A DNA stretch of 64,000 nucleotides from Rhizobium terricola (GTDB lineage Bacteria > Pseudomonadota > Alphaproteobacteria > Rhizobiales > Rhizobiaceae), in contig NZ_JABBGK010000001.1 in the NCBI RefSeq assembly GCF_012927355.1, positions 434,001-498,000 of the forward strand. Reading direction: 5' to 3'. The notes beneath the pieces are model-generated. The model made no database searches. It had not been told where the DNA came from and saw nothing but the letters and a program-made list of their open reading frames with translations. Shown here one piece after another: positions 52,892 to 61,531 of the stretch (positions within the stretch are counted from its first letter, which is position 1; every line of letters starts with the position of its first letter). Position numbers and translations under genes: made by a program.

Positions 52892-54355
52892 ATGTTTGCC
52901 TTCGACAACAGCTATCAGAAACTGCCCGAGCGGTTTTACCGACCGGTCACGCCGACCGGAGCGAAGGCGCCGAAGCTTATCCGGTTCAACACCGCGCTCG
53001 CCGAGGCCTTGAACCTCGATTTCAGCGGTACGGACGATGACGGGCTTGCGGCAATCTTCTCCGGAAACAGCCTGCCGGAGGGGGCAGCGGCGATCGCGAT
53101 GGCCTATGCCGGGCACCAGTTTGGAAACTTCGTGCCGCAGCTCGGCGACGGGCGGGCGATGCTGATCGGCGAGGTGGTCGACAGGAACGGCGAGCGCCGG
53201 GACATCCAGCTCAAGGGTGCCGGCGCCACGCCGTTCTCGCGCAATGGTGACGGCCGGGCCGCGCTCGGCCCGGTGCTTCGCGAATACATCGTCTCGGAAG
53301 CGATGGCGGCGCTTGGAATTCCGACCACGCGGGCGCTTGCGGCCGTGCTGACCGGCGAGCAGGTCTATCGCGAGACCGCACTTCCCGGCGCCGTTCTCAC
53401 TCGGGTGGCGGCGAGCCATATCCGCATCGGCACCTTCCAGTTCTTCGCCGCACGCGGCGATGCCGAGGGCATCCGGGCGCTGGCCGACCACGTCATCGAG
53501 CGGCACTATCCCGAGCTCAAGGGGGCCGAACAGCCCTATCTCGCGCTGCTCCGGGCGGTCGCCGCGCGCCAGGCCGATCTCGTCGCTCGCTGGCTCTCGG
53601 TCGGCTTCATCCATGGGGTGATGAACACCGACAACATGGCGGTGTCGGGCGAGACGATCGATTTCGGCCCGTGCGCCTTTCTAGACGAATATGACCCGCG
53701 CAAGGTCTTCTCCTCGATCGACCAGCGGGGGCGCTATGCCTATGCCAACCAGCCCGGGATCGCCCAATGGAATCTCGCCCGTTTCGCCGAGACGCTGCTG
53801 CCGCTCGTGTCGGCGCGGGAGGAGGAGAGCGTCGAGACCGCCAATGCCGCGCTTGTGGTATTCGGCGAGCTGTTCCAGGAACGCTGGCTCGCGCTTTTCC
53901 GGGCAAAGCTCGGTCTTGCGGACGCCCGCGAAGGCGATCTCGATCTGGTGAACAGCCTGCTGCAGTCGATGCATGACGGTGAAGCGGATTTCACGCTGAC
54001 GTTCAGGGCACTCGGCAAGCTTGCGGGCGGCGCGGACGAGGCGAACTTCCTCCGTCATTTCAAGGAACAATGGGGCGTTTCCGACTGGCTGGCGCGCTGG
54101 CGCACACGGTTCGGTTCGGACGCGCGCACGGCGGCGGAACGGCAGGCGGCGATGGAGGCGGTGAACCCGGCGCTCATCCCGCGCAACCACCGCATCGAGG
54201 AGGCCATCCAGGCCGCCACCTACGGCGACTTTTCCTTGTTCGACCGGCTCAACGCGGCGCTCGAGAAACCCTATGCCGAAATCGCGGAATTCTCCGACTA
54301 CCAGACGCCGCCCAAACCGGACGAGCGGGTGGAGCGGACTTTCTGCGGGACCTGA
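52892..54355 (+). CDS. selO: Protein adenylyltransferase SelO
   Basis: A 487-residue pseudokinase-fold enzyme that transfers AMP to Ser/Thr/Tyr of target proteins. Family blocks: YAGHQFGNFVPQLGDGRA, DIQLKGAGATPFSRNGDGRAALGPVLREYI (in parts), GFIHGVMNTDNMA and TIDFGPCAFLDEYDP. The C-terminus ends ERTFCGT: the penultimate Cys replaces the selenocysteine of animal SelO and is conserved in bacteria. ATG 52892, since the upstream residues do not belong to the family. Linked to redox stress in other bacteria. Confidence 0.95.
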   Translation: MFAFDNSYQKLPERFYRPVTPTGAKAPKLIRFNTALAEALNLDFSGTDDDGLAAIFSGNSLPEGAAAIAMAYAGHQFGNFVPQLGDGRAMLIGEVVDRNGERRDIQLKGAGATPFSRNGDGRAALGPVLREYIVSEAMAALGIPTTRALAAVLTGEQVYRETALPGAVLTRVAASHIRIGTFQFFAARGDAEGIRALADHVIERHYPELKGAEQPYLALLRAVAARQADLVARWLSVGFIHGVMNTDNMAVSGETIDFGPCAFLDEYDPRKVFSSIDQRGRYAYANQPGIAQWNLARFAETLLPLVSAREEESVETANAALVVFGELFQERWLALFRAKLGLADAREGDLDLVNSLLQSMHDGEADFTLTFRALGKLAGGADEANFLRHFKEQWGVSDWLARWRTRFGSDARTAAERQAAMEAVNPALIPRNHRIEEAIQAATYGDFSLFDRLNAALEKPYAEIAEFSDYQTPPKPDERVERTFCGT

Positions 54356-54570
54356 CGGCGAAAAAAGTCAAGTTGCAACAACAGGTTTGCGCATTGCCTT
54401 GTGCGTCAACCTCAGGAAGAGGCCGCGCGCCTATTCATCATCCGGTTCCGCCTTCGACGACCCGTTCCCCCAAAAATAGCACGGGGTTCCCTGCCTTTCC
54501 TGGCCAAATTGACCTTTCGCAAGCGCCAATGATCACCACATTGGCAATCCCACAAACAGAAGGCGTGACC

Positions 54571-54987
54571 ATGCAATCGATCAAGAAACCCATTTTTGCC
54601 CTCGTCCTGGCACTGGCTGCCGCAACAGGCGGTACTTCGGCCTGGGCCGGCGGGTTCGAAAACATCGTTCTTTCCTCGGAACAGGATGCGGAGGAAACCA
54701 AGGACAGCTTTGCCGCGGACACGGCCCAGATCTTCATCTCCGCCGATATCACGGACGAGGTTTCCTCGGGCTCGAAGATCACGGTTGCCTGGGTGGCGTT
54801 GGATACGGCCGGCGTTGCGCCCGCCAACTACAAGATTGACGAGGCGACGTTCGACGTCGGCGCAATCGACAATCAGCTCGATGCGTCGCTCAGCAAGCCG
54901 AACAACGGTTTCCCGGTCGGTAGCTATCAGGTGCAGATCTCAGTCGACGGCAAGCCGGCGGAAAACGTGAACTTCACCGTGAAGTGA
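54571..54987 (+). CDS. Small secreted protein of unknown function
   Basis: A 138-residue exported protein: signal peptide about residues 1-26 (ending SAWA), then a compact strand-rich domain with alternating hydrophobics (TAQIFISADI, SKITVAWVALDT, SYQVQISVDGKPAENVNFTVK), the look of an Ig-like or beta-sandwich fold. No Cys. It follows selO by 215 bases with its own region upstream. I do not recognise a family. Confidence 0.75.
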   Translation: MQSIKKPIFALVLALAAATGGTSAWAGGFENIVLSSEQDAEETKDSFAADTAQIFISADITDEVSSGSKITVAWVALDTAGVAPANYKIDEATFDVGAIDNQLDASLSKPNNGFPVGSYQVQISVDGKPAENVNFTVK

Positions 54988-55115
54988 GGGTGCGATCGGG
55001 CAGCAATGCCCCTATGCAACGGTAAGATGGCGTGTCGGCAAGACGGCGGGTTCGTCGTCTTGCTGGCGCTGTCTGTGACTTGAACATGTCTGCCGGTTCA
55101 GGAACGGTTGGTCGA

Positions 55116-56045
55116 TCAACGCTTGTAGAAACGCTGGCGCCATTTGTCGCCGACGATCTGGTCGTATTCGGGGGGATCGAAGCGTTCGAAGCCGCCGCCG
55201 GGATAAAGCGTGATCTCGCCGACATAGATCTCACCGCCGCCGGCATAGAGATCGATGCGGGCGAAATCCAGGTCGCGACCGAGCGCCTCGGCAAGCGCCA
55301 CCATGCGTTCGAGGCTGGCCGGGCGCGGCACGTCGCCGGGATAGAGCGGGTAATAGTCCGGGTCGTAGAAGGGTAGCTTCTGCCAGTCGGCGGAATAGGT
55401 GGCGGAGTAGCCTTTTTCACCCTCGCGGATGTCGATCATGATGTGGGAGACGACCCCGTCGAAGGTGAAGAGACGATAGTCCCACGGCACCGCGCCGTCG
55501 ATCAGCAGCATCTTCTCGATGACGATCCGCGGCGGGACCTGACTGTAGGCCCATTCGCGGTTGTAGCGGGCGTGATCGACCGCGAGCCAGGCCGGACCGG
55601 GATCGTCTGCGAGCAGCCGGTCGGCATCGGCGCGGGAATAGAGAAAGCGGCCGAGGCCGCTGGCATGGGTCGGCTTCACCACGACGGGATAAGCAATGGC
55701 GTCCCAGTCGACGGACTTCAGATCCGTGCCGACCCAGACGGCGGGCAGGACATGGTCGTCGCCGACACGCTCGGCGATATGGTGTTTTGCCTCGAACTTG
55801 TCGACCAGTGTCGCATAGAGCGGGTTGCGGTCGAAAAGCTTGCGGGCCTGAACCTTCTCGCTGAAGGTCTTCGGTTCGGAAAGGTTCGGCCATTCGCCCT
55901 TGATGACCCGATACTTGAGCGTCAGGTAGGGCCGGTCGGGAAGCGGCGACAGGATACGCCACAGCAGATTGCGCAGCCGGGTGACCAGCGGGCTTTTCAG
56001 GCTGCCGGGGATGATGAAGCTTTCTCGCTGTGCGCTTTCCGTCAC
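55116..56045 (-). CDS. TupA-like ATP-grasp protein (polysaccharide-related)
   Basis: A 309-residue protein with ATP-grasp_TupA features: FSEKVQARKLFDRNPLYATLVDKF near the start, VVVKPTHASGLGRFLY as the ATP-binding strand-loop, and DLDFARIDLYAGGGEIYVGEITLYPGGGF as metal/ATP residues near the end. Relatives are found in capsule and teichuronopeptide loci and probably ligate an amino acid to a sugar acid. GTG 56045 with AAAGGA upstream. Divergent from a flippase gene, supporting a polysaccharide context. Confidence 0.85.
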   Translation of the reverse strand: MTESAQRESFIIPGSLKSPLVTRLRNLLWRILSPLPDRPYLTLKYRVIKGEWPNLSEPKTFSEKVQARKLFDRNPLYATLVDKFEAKHHIAERVGDDHVLPAVWVGTDLKSVDWDAIAYPVVVKPTHASGLGRFLYSRADADRLLADDPGPAWLAVDHARYNREWAYSQVPPRIVIEKMLLIDGAVPWDYRLFTFDGVVSHIMIDIREGEKGYSATYSADWQKLPFYDPDYYPLYPGDVPRPASLERMVALAEALGRDLDFARIDLYAGGGEIYVGEITLYPGGGFERFDPPEYDQIVGDKWRQRFYKR

Positions 56046-56129
56046 GTTTGCGTCAGTCCTTTCCGTTTGCGCCGAAGATGCCCCAATGCGTTTAAGGTGA
56101 AGTTACCTTTTGCCCTCTAAATTTCCCGC

Positions 56130-57644
56130 ATGCCCAGCACCGTGCGTCACTCCCTTCTCAATGCCGCCTCGACCGTCGTTTCGATGGCGGCCGGGCTCGT
56201 AGTGACCGTGCTGGTGGCGCGCATCCTCGGTCCGTCGGGCTCCGGTCTGGTCGCCTTTGCGCTCTGGGCGGCGATGTCGCTGTCGGCCTTGACCGATCGC
56301 GGCGTGCCGCAGACGGTCCTGCGCTACGCGTCGGCGCTTTCGGGCGAAGAGGAGAAGCGGCTGCTGATCGGGGCCGCCTACCGCCATTTCCTCACACTGC
56401 CGCTCGTCGCCTTCGTGGTGGTGGCCGGTATCGCGCTCTGGTTTCCGCACGCTGCTTTGCTCGGCTCGCCGCTCGATACCGGCCTTGGCTTCGCCGGGGC
56501 CGTGCTCTTCATGTTCTATGCGTTCTCGGCCTTTTCAATCGCGGCAGCGCGGGGGCGGGGCGATTTCGTCACGCCCGCCGTCAATTCGGCGATCGGCAGT
56601 CTCCTTCAGCTGCCGCTGGTGGTGATCGGCGCCGTGTCTTTCGGTGTGACCGGGGCGGTCGTCGCCGTTGCGATGCGCTACCTGCCGCAGGTCTTGCAAC
56701 TGCCGCGGCTGGTCGATCGACGGGCCGCGCGGTCCACGGCTGCCCTGACGCCGGAGATGCGGGCCTATGGCCGCGACATGTGGATCAGCGACCTCGTCAA
56801 CATCGTCGCCCTGACGCGTATCGAATATCTGGTGCTGGGCATATTCCTCACCAGCGCGGACATGGGTCTTTTTGCCGTTGCGATCGTCTTTGCCGGGCTG
56901 GTCGAGCAACTGGCCATGCAGCTTTCCTCGCCGCTGGTCGTGGCCTTTTCGCGGGCATCGGAGGGTGAGCCGCAGAAGGAGGTTTCCGGAGACAAGGCGA
57001 ATGCGCCGTGGCAGCCGCTGATCGTGTTCTCGGTTCTGGTTCTGCCGGTCGCCTTTGGCGGGGCGGCGCTGATGCCGGAGCTCCTGCCGCTGGTCTTCGG
57101 GGAGGCGTTTTACGAGGCGCGCCTGCCGGCGATGGTCCTGCTCGCCGCCTCTGCAAGTACGGGGCTGGCGGTCGTGCCCTGGGCCTACCTTGCGGCGATC
57201 GGCGAGGGCCGATTGCTGATGCGTATCACGCTGGGGCTGGGGGCCTTCACGGTGGTCATGCTGTGTGCGGCGGTTGCGCTAGCAGGAGTCGGGGGTGCGG
57301 CGTGGTCGCGCTTTTTCACCGAGACCGCGAGCCTCTTCGTCCTTCTCATCGCCGCGTGGCGGCATCACAGGCTCTCCGCGATGGTATCAGCGCTCAGCCG
57401 CGTGGTCGTCGCGGCGCTCGTCTGCGGGATGTCGGCCTATGCGGTGATCGCGGTGATTGCCTCGCCTGTCGGGATCGCACCGGCCGTCGTTGTCGGTGCC
57501 CTGTGCTACGGAGTGGCGCTACGACTTCTGAGAGCGCTGCCTGCCGATGACATTCTGCCTGGCGCTGAAGCGCTTTCGGAGCGGCTGCCGGGGCTCGCGG
57601 AACGGCTACTGCTTTCGACGGTTCGGCTGATCACCCACCGCTGA
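56130..57644 (+). CDS. Polysaccharide flippase (Wzx/MATE-like)
   Basis: A 504-residue inner-membrane protein with about 12-14 helices. The start resembles polysaccharide flippases: LLNAASTVVSMAAGLVVTVLVARILGPSGSGLVAFALW (in parts), and GRDMWISDLVNIVALTRIEYLVLGIF marks the second half. It would move lipid-linked oligosaccharide across the membrane. Flanked by an ATP-grasp gene and a glycosyltransferase gene. Convergent with the latter, six bases between stops. Confidence 0.88.
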   Translation: MPSTVRHSLLNAASTVVSMAAGLVVTVLVARILGPSGSGLVAFALWAAMSLSALTDRGVPQTVLRYASALSGEEEKRLLIGAAYRHFLTLPLVAFVVVAGIALWFPHAALLGSPLDTGLGFAGAVLFMFYAFSAFSIAAARGRGDFVTPAVNSAIGSLLQLPLVVIGAVSFGVTGAVVAVAMRYLPQVLQLPRLVDRRAARSTAALTPEMRAYGRDMWISDLVNIVALTRIEYLVLGIFLTSADMGLFAVAIVFAGLVEQLAMQLSSPLVVAFSRASEGEPQKEVSGDKANAPWQPLIVFSVLVLPVAFGGAALMPELLPLVFGEAFYEARLPAMVLLAASASTGLAVVPWAYLAAIGEGRLLMRITLGLGAFTVVMLCAAVALAGVGGAAWSRFFTETASLFVLLIAAWRHHRLSAMVSALSRVVVAALVCGMSAYAVIAVIASPVGIAPAVVVGALCYGVALRLLRALPADDILPGAEALSERLPGLAERLLLSTVRLITHR

Positions 57645-57650
57645 CGGTGG

Positions 57651-58781
57651 TCAGGGGAAAACGCTGACGAGGGTCCGTTCGGCGACCGTGCGCCAGCTGG
57701 GAATTTCCTCGCTGCCGCCGAACGGGTGGCGGACCGCAAGGGCGCGTTCGACGACGCCCCTCCAGTCACTTTCTCCCGATGCTCGGTAATAGACTTCGTT
57801 ACCGCGGCTGGTGGCAATCGTGTCGGGCTGGATGATCGGCAGGCCGCAATAGCTGTATTGCAGGAGCTTGAGGCTCGATTCCGCGAGATAGGCATTGCCG
57901 TCGGAATAGCAGTAGGGGGCGATGCCGAAATCGGCGTGACGGATATAGGGGGCCAGCACCTCAAAACCCTGTTCGCCGTGCAGGCGGACGTTGCCGGGTG
58001 CGGCACCATTCCAGCGAACGCCGAAGAGATGGAACGTCACCTCGGTGGCTGCCTGGGAGAGCGCGAGGATCACGCTCTGGTCGAAGAGCATGTCGCCGGC
58101 GACGACGGCGTTGCGGCTTCCGGCGGGATAAGGCGAGACGTCAGCTGCGTCGAAGGCGGTTCCGTCGACGCCCTGTGGCACATAGACCACCTTGCCACCG
58201 GGCGGCAGCAGCGTTCCCAGCCGGCGCGACGGCACGCAGATCGCATCGAAGGTACCGACATGACGCCGCTCGATGTTGCGCAGGACGTCCGAGGCGCCGA
58301 CGCTCGACAAAAGGTCGCGGCAAAAATATAGCATGCGGGCCGACGGGTTGACGCGGCGGACCAGCTCGACGAAGGCGAGCGGCGTGCCGCTCTCGATCAC
58401 CACGAGGTCGGCCTCCCTGATCCTCTCCACGACAAAGCCGGGCAAGTGGCGGCCGTAGCGCCGCATCAACTGGTGGCCGAGCTCCCTGAGCAGCGCGTTG
58501 GAACTGCTGAACCCGTGGATCAGCGGAAGGTAGCAGCCGGCGTGGAGGTTTTCCCGGTAACGGGTGAAGCGGTTGTTCTGTTGTTTGCGAAGCGCGTGGA
58601 AACGGTGCGACCGCTTGAAAGCACTGAGCCAACTATATCCGACGGTCGCGAAGTGGATCCGGTGGCCCATGGCCGCCCAGTTCTCGGCAACGAAGTGTAC
58701 GCTGGCCTTGCGGGCAGTCGGCAGATAGGCATGTGACGACAGGATCACGATGCGCTTGCTGTCTGTGGAGCCCCCCGGCAA
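57651..58781 (-). CDS. GumK-like glycosyltransferase
   Basis: A 376-residue GT-B-type transferase. The N-terminus IVILSSHAYLPTARKASVHFVAENWAAMGH (in parts) and FATVGYSWLSAFKR match the GumK (GT70) N-terminal pattern; the C-terminal half has DFGIAPYCYSDGNAYLAESSLKLLQYSYCGLPII (in parts), a nucleotide-sugar site. GumK adds glucuronic acid in xanthan; the sugar here is unknown. The start is a TTG with AGAGG nine bases upstream and is uncertain. Third member of a small polysaccharide locus. Confidence 0.78.
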   Translation of the reverse strand: MPGGSTDSKRIVILSSHAYLPTARKASVHFVAENWAAMGHRIHFATVGYSWLSAFKRSHRFHALRKQQNNRFTRYRENLHAGCYLPLIHGFSSSNALLRELGHQLMRRYGRHLPGFVVERIREADLVVIESGTPLAFVELVRRVNPSARMLYFCRDLLSSVGASDVLRNIERRHVGTFDAICVPSRRLGTLLPPGGKVVYVPQGVDGTAFDAADVSPYPAGSRNAVVAGDMLFDQSVILALSQAATEVTFHLFGVRWNGAAPGNVRLHGEQGFEVLAPYIRHADFGIAPYCYSDGNAYLAESSLKLLQYSYCGLPIIQPDTIATSRGNEVYYRASGESDWRGVVERALAVRHPFGGSEEIPSWRTVAERTLVSVFP

Positions 58782-59100
58782 ATCCTGCGACCTCTCTGTT
58801 CGTTCCGGCGAAACAGTCTCTACTGCAGGTCTATCACTGTTTCTTTAACGCAGTGGGGCCGAAACATGCCGCCGGACTTTCTCGCCCGTAAGAAGGCCTG
58901 TTTTCCAGGGGTGAGCGGCGTTTCGAGATGCCGCGGGCGGATAGGACGAGCACCGGATTTTGTTGAACATCGAGTGTCAAGCTTATGATTATGCGGCAAC
59001 TTAAGGGGTATGTCGCTCGCACTTTGTGCCGTTGCCCAGTGTTCCGCGCCTCATCTGCGCGCGGAACACATTTTCGTGAATCACCTGTGGAAGCCTTTGG
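58782..59100. other. Intergenic region, no gene recognised
   Basis: These 319 bases hold no protein or tRNA that I recognise. A hairpin at 59039-59069 probably terminates the downstream minus-strand dehydrogenase gene. Confidence 0.5.
59039..59069 (-). terminator. Hairpin after the lysine-6-dehydrogenase-like gene
   Basis: Eleven-pair perfect stem (59039-59049 with 59059-59069) with a nine-base loop, 32 bases beyond the dehydrogenase stop. No U run on the minus strand. Confidence 0.6.
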
Positions 59101-60204
59101 TCAGCCGACCTTGGCGAGGCGCGCGACTTCCGGATCGTAGACGCGGCCGAAGCGGTTGGCGAGGAAATCGGACAGGCGCACTTCCTCCTGGCGGACGAAG
59201 CCCCTGGCCGGCAGCTTGCCGTCGGCGAGCAGGTCGAGAACCGTGCAGATGCCGGCTGCCGTGGTGATCTGGATAGCGCTCATCAGGCGGCCGCCGACCA
59301 CGCCGGCATAGACCTTGTTGGCATAGGTCTCCTGCAGGAAGCGACCGTCCTTGGTGCCGCAGACCGTGACGAAGACGACAACGACGTCCTGCATGGTGGC
59401 GGGAAGGGCGTTTTCGAACAGGTCCTTCAGGACATCGCGGCGGTTCTTGAGGTTGAGGTCGTTGAGGAGGGCCTTCACGATCGCCTGGTGGCCCGGATAG
59501 CGAATGGTCCGGTAGTTCATGGTGCGCACCTTGCCTTCAAGCGTCTTGGCGAGTGTGCCGAGGCCGCCGGAGGTGTTGAAGGCCTCGTAGGTGACGCCGT
59601 CGAGCGAGAATTCCTCGCGCTCTTCCATGGCCGGGACGTTGATCAGCTTGCCTTCTACGATGGCCTCGCAGGGCTCGATATACTCGTTGATGAGACCGTC
59701 GGTGCTCCAGGTCAGATTGTAGTTGAGCGCGTTCGACGGATATTGCGGCAGCGCGCCGACGCGCATGCGCACGCTGTCGAGCGTGTCGAAGCGGGTGGAG
59801 AGGTCGTTGGCGACGATCGAGATGAAGCCGGGAGCGAGGCCGCACTGGGGGATGAAGGCGGCGTGGGCATTCTTCGCCAGGGCTTCGACCTTGCGGGTGG
59901 TGGCAACGTCTTCGGTGAGGTCGAGATAGTGGGTGCCGGTGCGGGCAGCCGATTCGGCGATCGCGCCGGTCAGGTGGAAGGGCGCGGCCGAGAGGACGGC
60001 GAACTTGCCGGCGAGGACTGCATCGAGGGCATTGGCATTGCCGATGTCGACCGCGGCCGTCGATATGGCCGGATGGTGCTCGACGGCGGCGAGCTGGCTC
60101 TCCGAGCGATCGGCCACCGTGATCTTGTAGGAGCCGCTGTCTGCAAGCATGAGCGCGATGGCGCTGCCGATCTTGCCGGCGCCGATGATGACGATGTCCT
60201 TCAT
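59101..60204 (-). CDS. Saccharopine-dehydrogenase-family enzyme (lysine 6-dehydrogenase-like)
   Basis: A 367-residue NAD(P)-dependent enzyme. Cofactor motif GAGKIGSAIA at residues 8-17 and acidic ADRSE follow the family; AAPFHLTGAIAESAARTGTHYLDLTED (in parts) and CGLAPGFISIVAND are typical of the saccharopine dehydrogenase/LysDH clade. Length (about 370) fits lysine 6-dehydrogenases such as that of Agrobacterium better than carboxynorspermidine dehydrogenase. An Lrp-type regulator is divergent, as often found for amino acid catabolic genes. The precise substrate is inferred. Confidence 0.85.
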   Translation of the reverse strand: MKDIVIIGAGKIGSAIALMLADSGSYKITVADRSESQLAAVEHHPAISTAAVDIGNANALDAVLAGKFAVLSAAPFHLTGAIAESAARTGTHYLDLTEDVATTRKVEALAKNAHAAFIPQCGLAPGFISIVANDLSTRFDTLDSVRMRVGALPQYPSNALNYNLTWSTDGLINEYIEPCEAIVEGKLINVPAMEEREEFSLDGVTYEAFNTSGGLGTLAKTLEGKVRTMNYRTIRYPGHQAIVKALLNDLNLKNRRDVLKDLFENALPATMQDVVVVFVTVCGTKDGRFLQETYANKVYAGVVGGRLMSAIQITTAAGICTVLDLLADGKLPARGFVRQEEVRLSDFLANRFGRVYDPEVARLAKVG

Positions 60205-60329
60205 GGAAATATCCCCTCTTGAAATTTGTCAGATTTGTTCAGGATGCCGACGGGGATGGACGATTCCAAGTGGCGTTATGTTCAAAATGATCTATGATAT
60301 TGGGCAAATTGCCGAACGGATTGATCACA

Positions 60330-60761
60330 ATGCAATTGAGCGACAAGGACCGCGAACTGATTTCCCTGCTGGGCGAGAACGCCCGCATGCCCGTCGCCAC
60401 GCTGGCGCGGCGGCTGTCGCTGTCGCGCACGACGGTACAGGCGCGGCTCGAGCGGCTGGAGCGGGAAGGGGTGATCGCCGGTTACGGCGTCCGCCTGTCG
60501 GACAGTTATCTGCGCGACCTGATTCGCGCCCATGTGCTGATCACCATCGCTCCGAAGTCGCTTTCGGCGGTGACGGGCGAGCTTGCGGCGATCCGCGAGG
60601 TGACGGCACTGCATTCGGTCAACGGCCCTTACGACCTGATCGCCATCATTGCCGCCCCCTCGATCGCCGAACTCGACCGACTGATCGACCGCATTGGCGA
60701 ACTGGCGGGCGTGGAGCGAACCTTGTCGTCGATCATCCTGTCGACGCGGATCTCCCGGTAG
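60330..60761 (+). CDS. Lrp/AsnC-family regulator, divergent from the dehydrogenase
   Basis: A 143-residue regulator. HTH: LSDKDRELISLLGENARMPVATLARRLSLSRTTVQARLERLEREG (in parts), then a RAM domain (RAHVLITIAPKS, ALHSVNGPYDLIAIIAAPS). ATG 60330 is chosen over ATG 60294 because the family normally starts about five residues before the LD/KDRELI stretch and the extra residues lie in promoter sequence. Probable local regulator of the divergent lysine-6-dehydrogenase-like gene. Confidence 0.85.
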   Translation: MQLSDKDRELISLLGENARMPVATLARRLSLSRTTVQARLERLEREGVIAGYGVRLSDSYLRDLIRAHVLITIAPKSLSAVTGELAAIREVTALHSVNGPYDLIAIIAAPSIAELDRLIDRIGELAGVERTLSSIILSTRISR

Positions 60762-60887
60762 CCGCGCTGAGCTCCGCCGCGCTAACCCCCTGTTCACCGG
60801 TTCGGAGCCTTCCCCTTTCCCCCGCATTGTTTTAGGACATGAGTCGCACTATGTGCGGGAGACCGAATCGAAGTGGAGACCATCCGG

Positions 60888-61469
60888 ATGAACGAAGACG
60901 AAGACGACAAGAGCAAGGAACTGCCGCTCGGCAAGGAAACGGAAGCGAACCTTTTCAAGTCGCGTTCGATCTTCATCTATGGTGGGATCACCCAGGAACT
61001 GGCGCAGAAGGTCTGCACCCAGCTCGTGGCGCTTGCCGCGGCATCCGACGAAGACATCCGCGTCTACGTCAACTCGCCGGGTGGCCATGTGGAATCGGGC
61101 GATTCCATCCACGACATGATCAAGTTCATCAAGCCGAAGGTCTGGATCATCGGCACGGGCTGGGTCGCCTCCGCCGGCGCGCTGATCTATGTGTCGGTGC
61201 CGAAGGAACGCCGGATCTGCCTGCCGAACACGCGCTTCCTGCTGCACCAACCGTCGGGCGGCACCCGCGGCATGGCATCCGACATCGAGATCCAGGCCCG
61301 CGAAATCATCAAGATGAACCAGCGCCTGATCAAGATCTTCTCGAAGGCCACCGGCCAGTCGGAAGACAAGATCGCCAAGGACATCGACCGCGACTACTGG
61401 CTGTCGGCCGAAGAGGCCAAGGACTACGGCCTGGTCTCCAAGATCGTGACGAGCCAGTCGGACATCTGA
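60888..61469 (+). CDS. clpP: ClpP-family protease subunit (divergent paralogue)
   Basis: A 193-residue Ser protease of the ClpP fold. Catalytic triad Ser95 (WVASAG), His120 (LLHQPSGG) and Asp169 (DRDYWL). The elbow reads [15 protein letters not shown] instead of the usual MGQAASMGAFLL-type sequence, and the N-terminal acidic extension ([10 protein letters not shown]) differs from housekeeping ClpP, so this is a paralogue that may work alone or in a mixed ring. ATG 60888 has GGAG eight bases upstream. No clpA, clpX or tig gene is adjacent. Confidence 0.88.
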   Translation: MNEDEDDKSKELPLGKETEANLFKSRSIFIYGGITQELAQKVCTQLVALAAASDEDIRVYVNSPGGHVESGDSIHDMIKFIKPKVWIIGTGWVASAGALIYVSVPKERRICLPNTRFLLHQPSGGTRGMASDIEIQAREIIKMNQRLIKIFSKATGQSEDKIAKDIDRDYWLSAEEAKDYGLVSKIVTSQSDI

Positions 61470-61496
61470 GACCCTGTATCTCTGGACGAATTTCGA

Positions 61497-61525
61497 AAAC
61501 CCGCCGGCTTTCCGGCGGGTTTTTT
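61497..61525 (+). terminator. Terminator after the ClpP-family gene
   Basis: Eleven-pair stem (61497-61507 with 61512-61522), CTTT loop, T run to 61525. Confidence 0.93.
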
Positions 61526-61531
61526 CGTGGC

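Noticed and set aside
58782..59100. Possible tRNA or small RNA in the 319-base gap
   Set aside because: No cloverleaf or promoter-terminator pair; only the hairpin near 59039-59069, which fits a terminator of the dehydrogenase gene.
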